Shown piece by piece: positions 31,225-31,238 of a stretch of DNA of 31,238 nt. The stretch's first letter is position 1; each line of letters begins with the position of its first letter. The stretch comes from an uncultured Candidatus Saccharibacteria bacterium (GTDB lineage Bacteria > Patescibacteriota > Saccharimonadia > Saccharimonadales > Saccharimonadaceae): contig CAKMNX010000015.1 of assembly GCA_927910745.1 (NCBI GenBank), forward strand, positions 1 to 31,238. The letters run 5' to 3'. A model generated the notes under the pieces. The model ran no database searches and was not told where the DNA came from. It was given only the letters and a program-made list of their open reading frames with translations. The position numbers and the translations under genes were made by a program.

Positions 31225-31238
31225 ATTTAATTTTTATC

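Noticed and set aside
1..31238. Alternative genetic code (UGA as Gly) as in some CPR lineages
   Set aside because: Several genes end at TGA in their expected place, such as the ATGA overlap at 20562-20565, and frames do not read through TGA.
1..31238. CRISPR arrays, transposases, prophage structure genes, restriction systems
   Set aside because: No regular spaced repeats and no matching proteins were seen on either strand.

Overview
The window reads as chromosome of a small-genome, cell-wall-making bacterium of the Patescibacteria/CPR type, most likely Candidatus Saccharibacteria (TM7). This is inference from the gene set: an anaerobic ribonucleotide reductase pair, single housekeeping genes, many membrane-anchored orphans, a compact MurF-like ligase, a membrane-anchored solute-binding protein with no permease beside it, and several promoters that lie 6-10 nt from the start codon. 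The standard code is used: TGA ends genes, for example in an ATGA overlap at 20562-20565. A 16S gene or phylogeny would be needed to name the lineage.

Layout. 1-2781: nrdD-nrdG on the minus strand (nrdG is cut by the window edge) behind a promoter with two NrdR-like boxes. 2956-3119: tRNA-Gln with its own promoter and terminator. 3279-9010: membrane protein, a possible small RNA, trmD, khpA, rpsP, and the run rpmF-nusB-nudix-rnc (translation and RNA processing), with two plus-strand orphans at 4724 and 8520. 9113-13123: leuS and a membrane-anchored Pro/Ala-rich protein, separated by terminators. 13189-14498: a frameshifted murF-like gene. 14578-16833: tRNA-Ala, a DUF5655 protein, a Gfo/Idh/MocA oxidoreductase, tRNA-Val, tRNA-Ala and tRNA-Leu, with a 395-nt non-coding stretch between the last two. 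16866-19392: holin-like protein-secG-solute-binding protein. 19378-21310: pepP coupled to a frameshifted SPFH/stomatin gene. 21437-22693: rarA. 22836-26367: typA and a frameshifted trehalase. 26470-28678: a divergent pair, a half-size M16-type metalloprotease and a GT4 glycosyltransferase. 28679-31238: an accessory end with two small AT-rich orphan genes, then a visibly GC-rich block with an HTH protein and a zinc-ribbon membrane protein that looks actinobacterial.

How it fits together. Most of the minus strand is a housekeeping block for tRNA modification and charging, ribosome assembly, RNA processing, wall synthesis, secretion and translation control. Promoters are mostly clear sigma-70 type with 17-nt spacers. 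Three conserved genes (murF-like, SPFH, trehalase) each lack exactly one base, which points to assembly deletions or recent decay. I found no CRISPR array, prophage structural genes, transposase or defence system. The best candidates for something new are the structured RNA at 3842-3955, the leaderless promoter class, the non-coding stretch between the tRNAs, and the GC-rich block at the right end.
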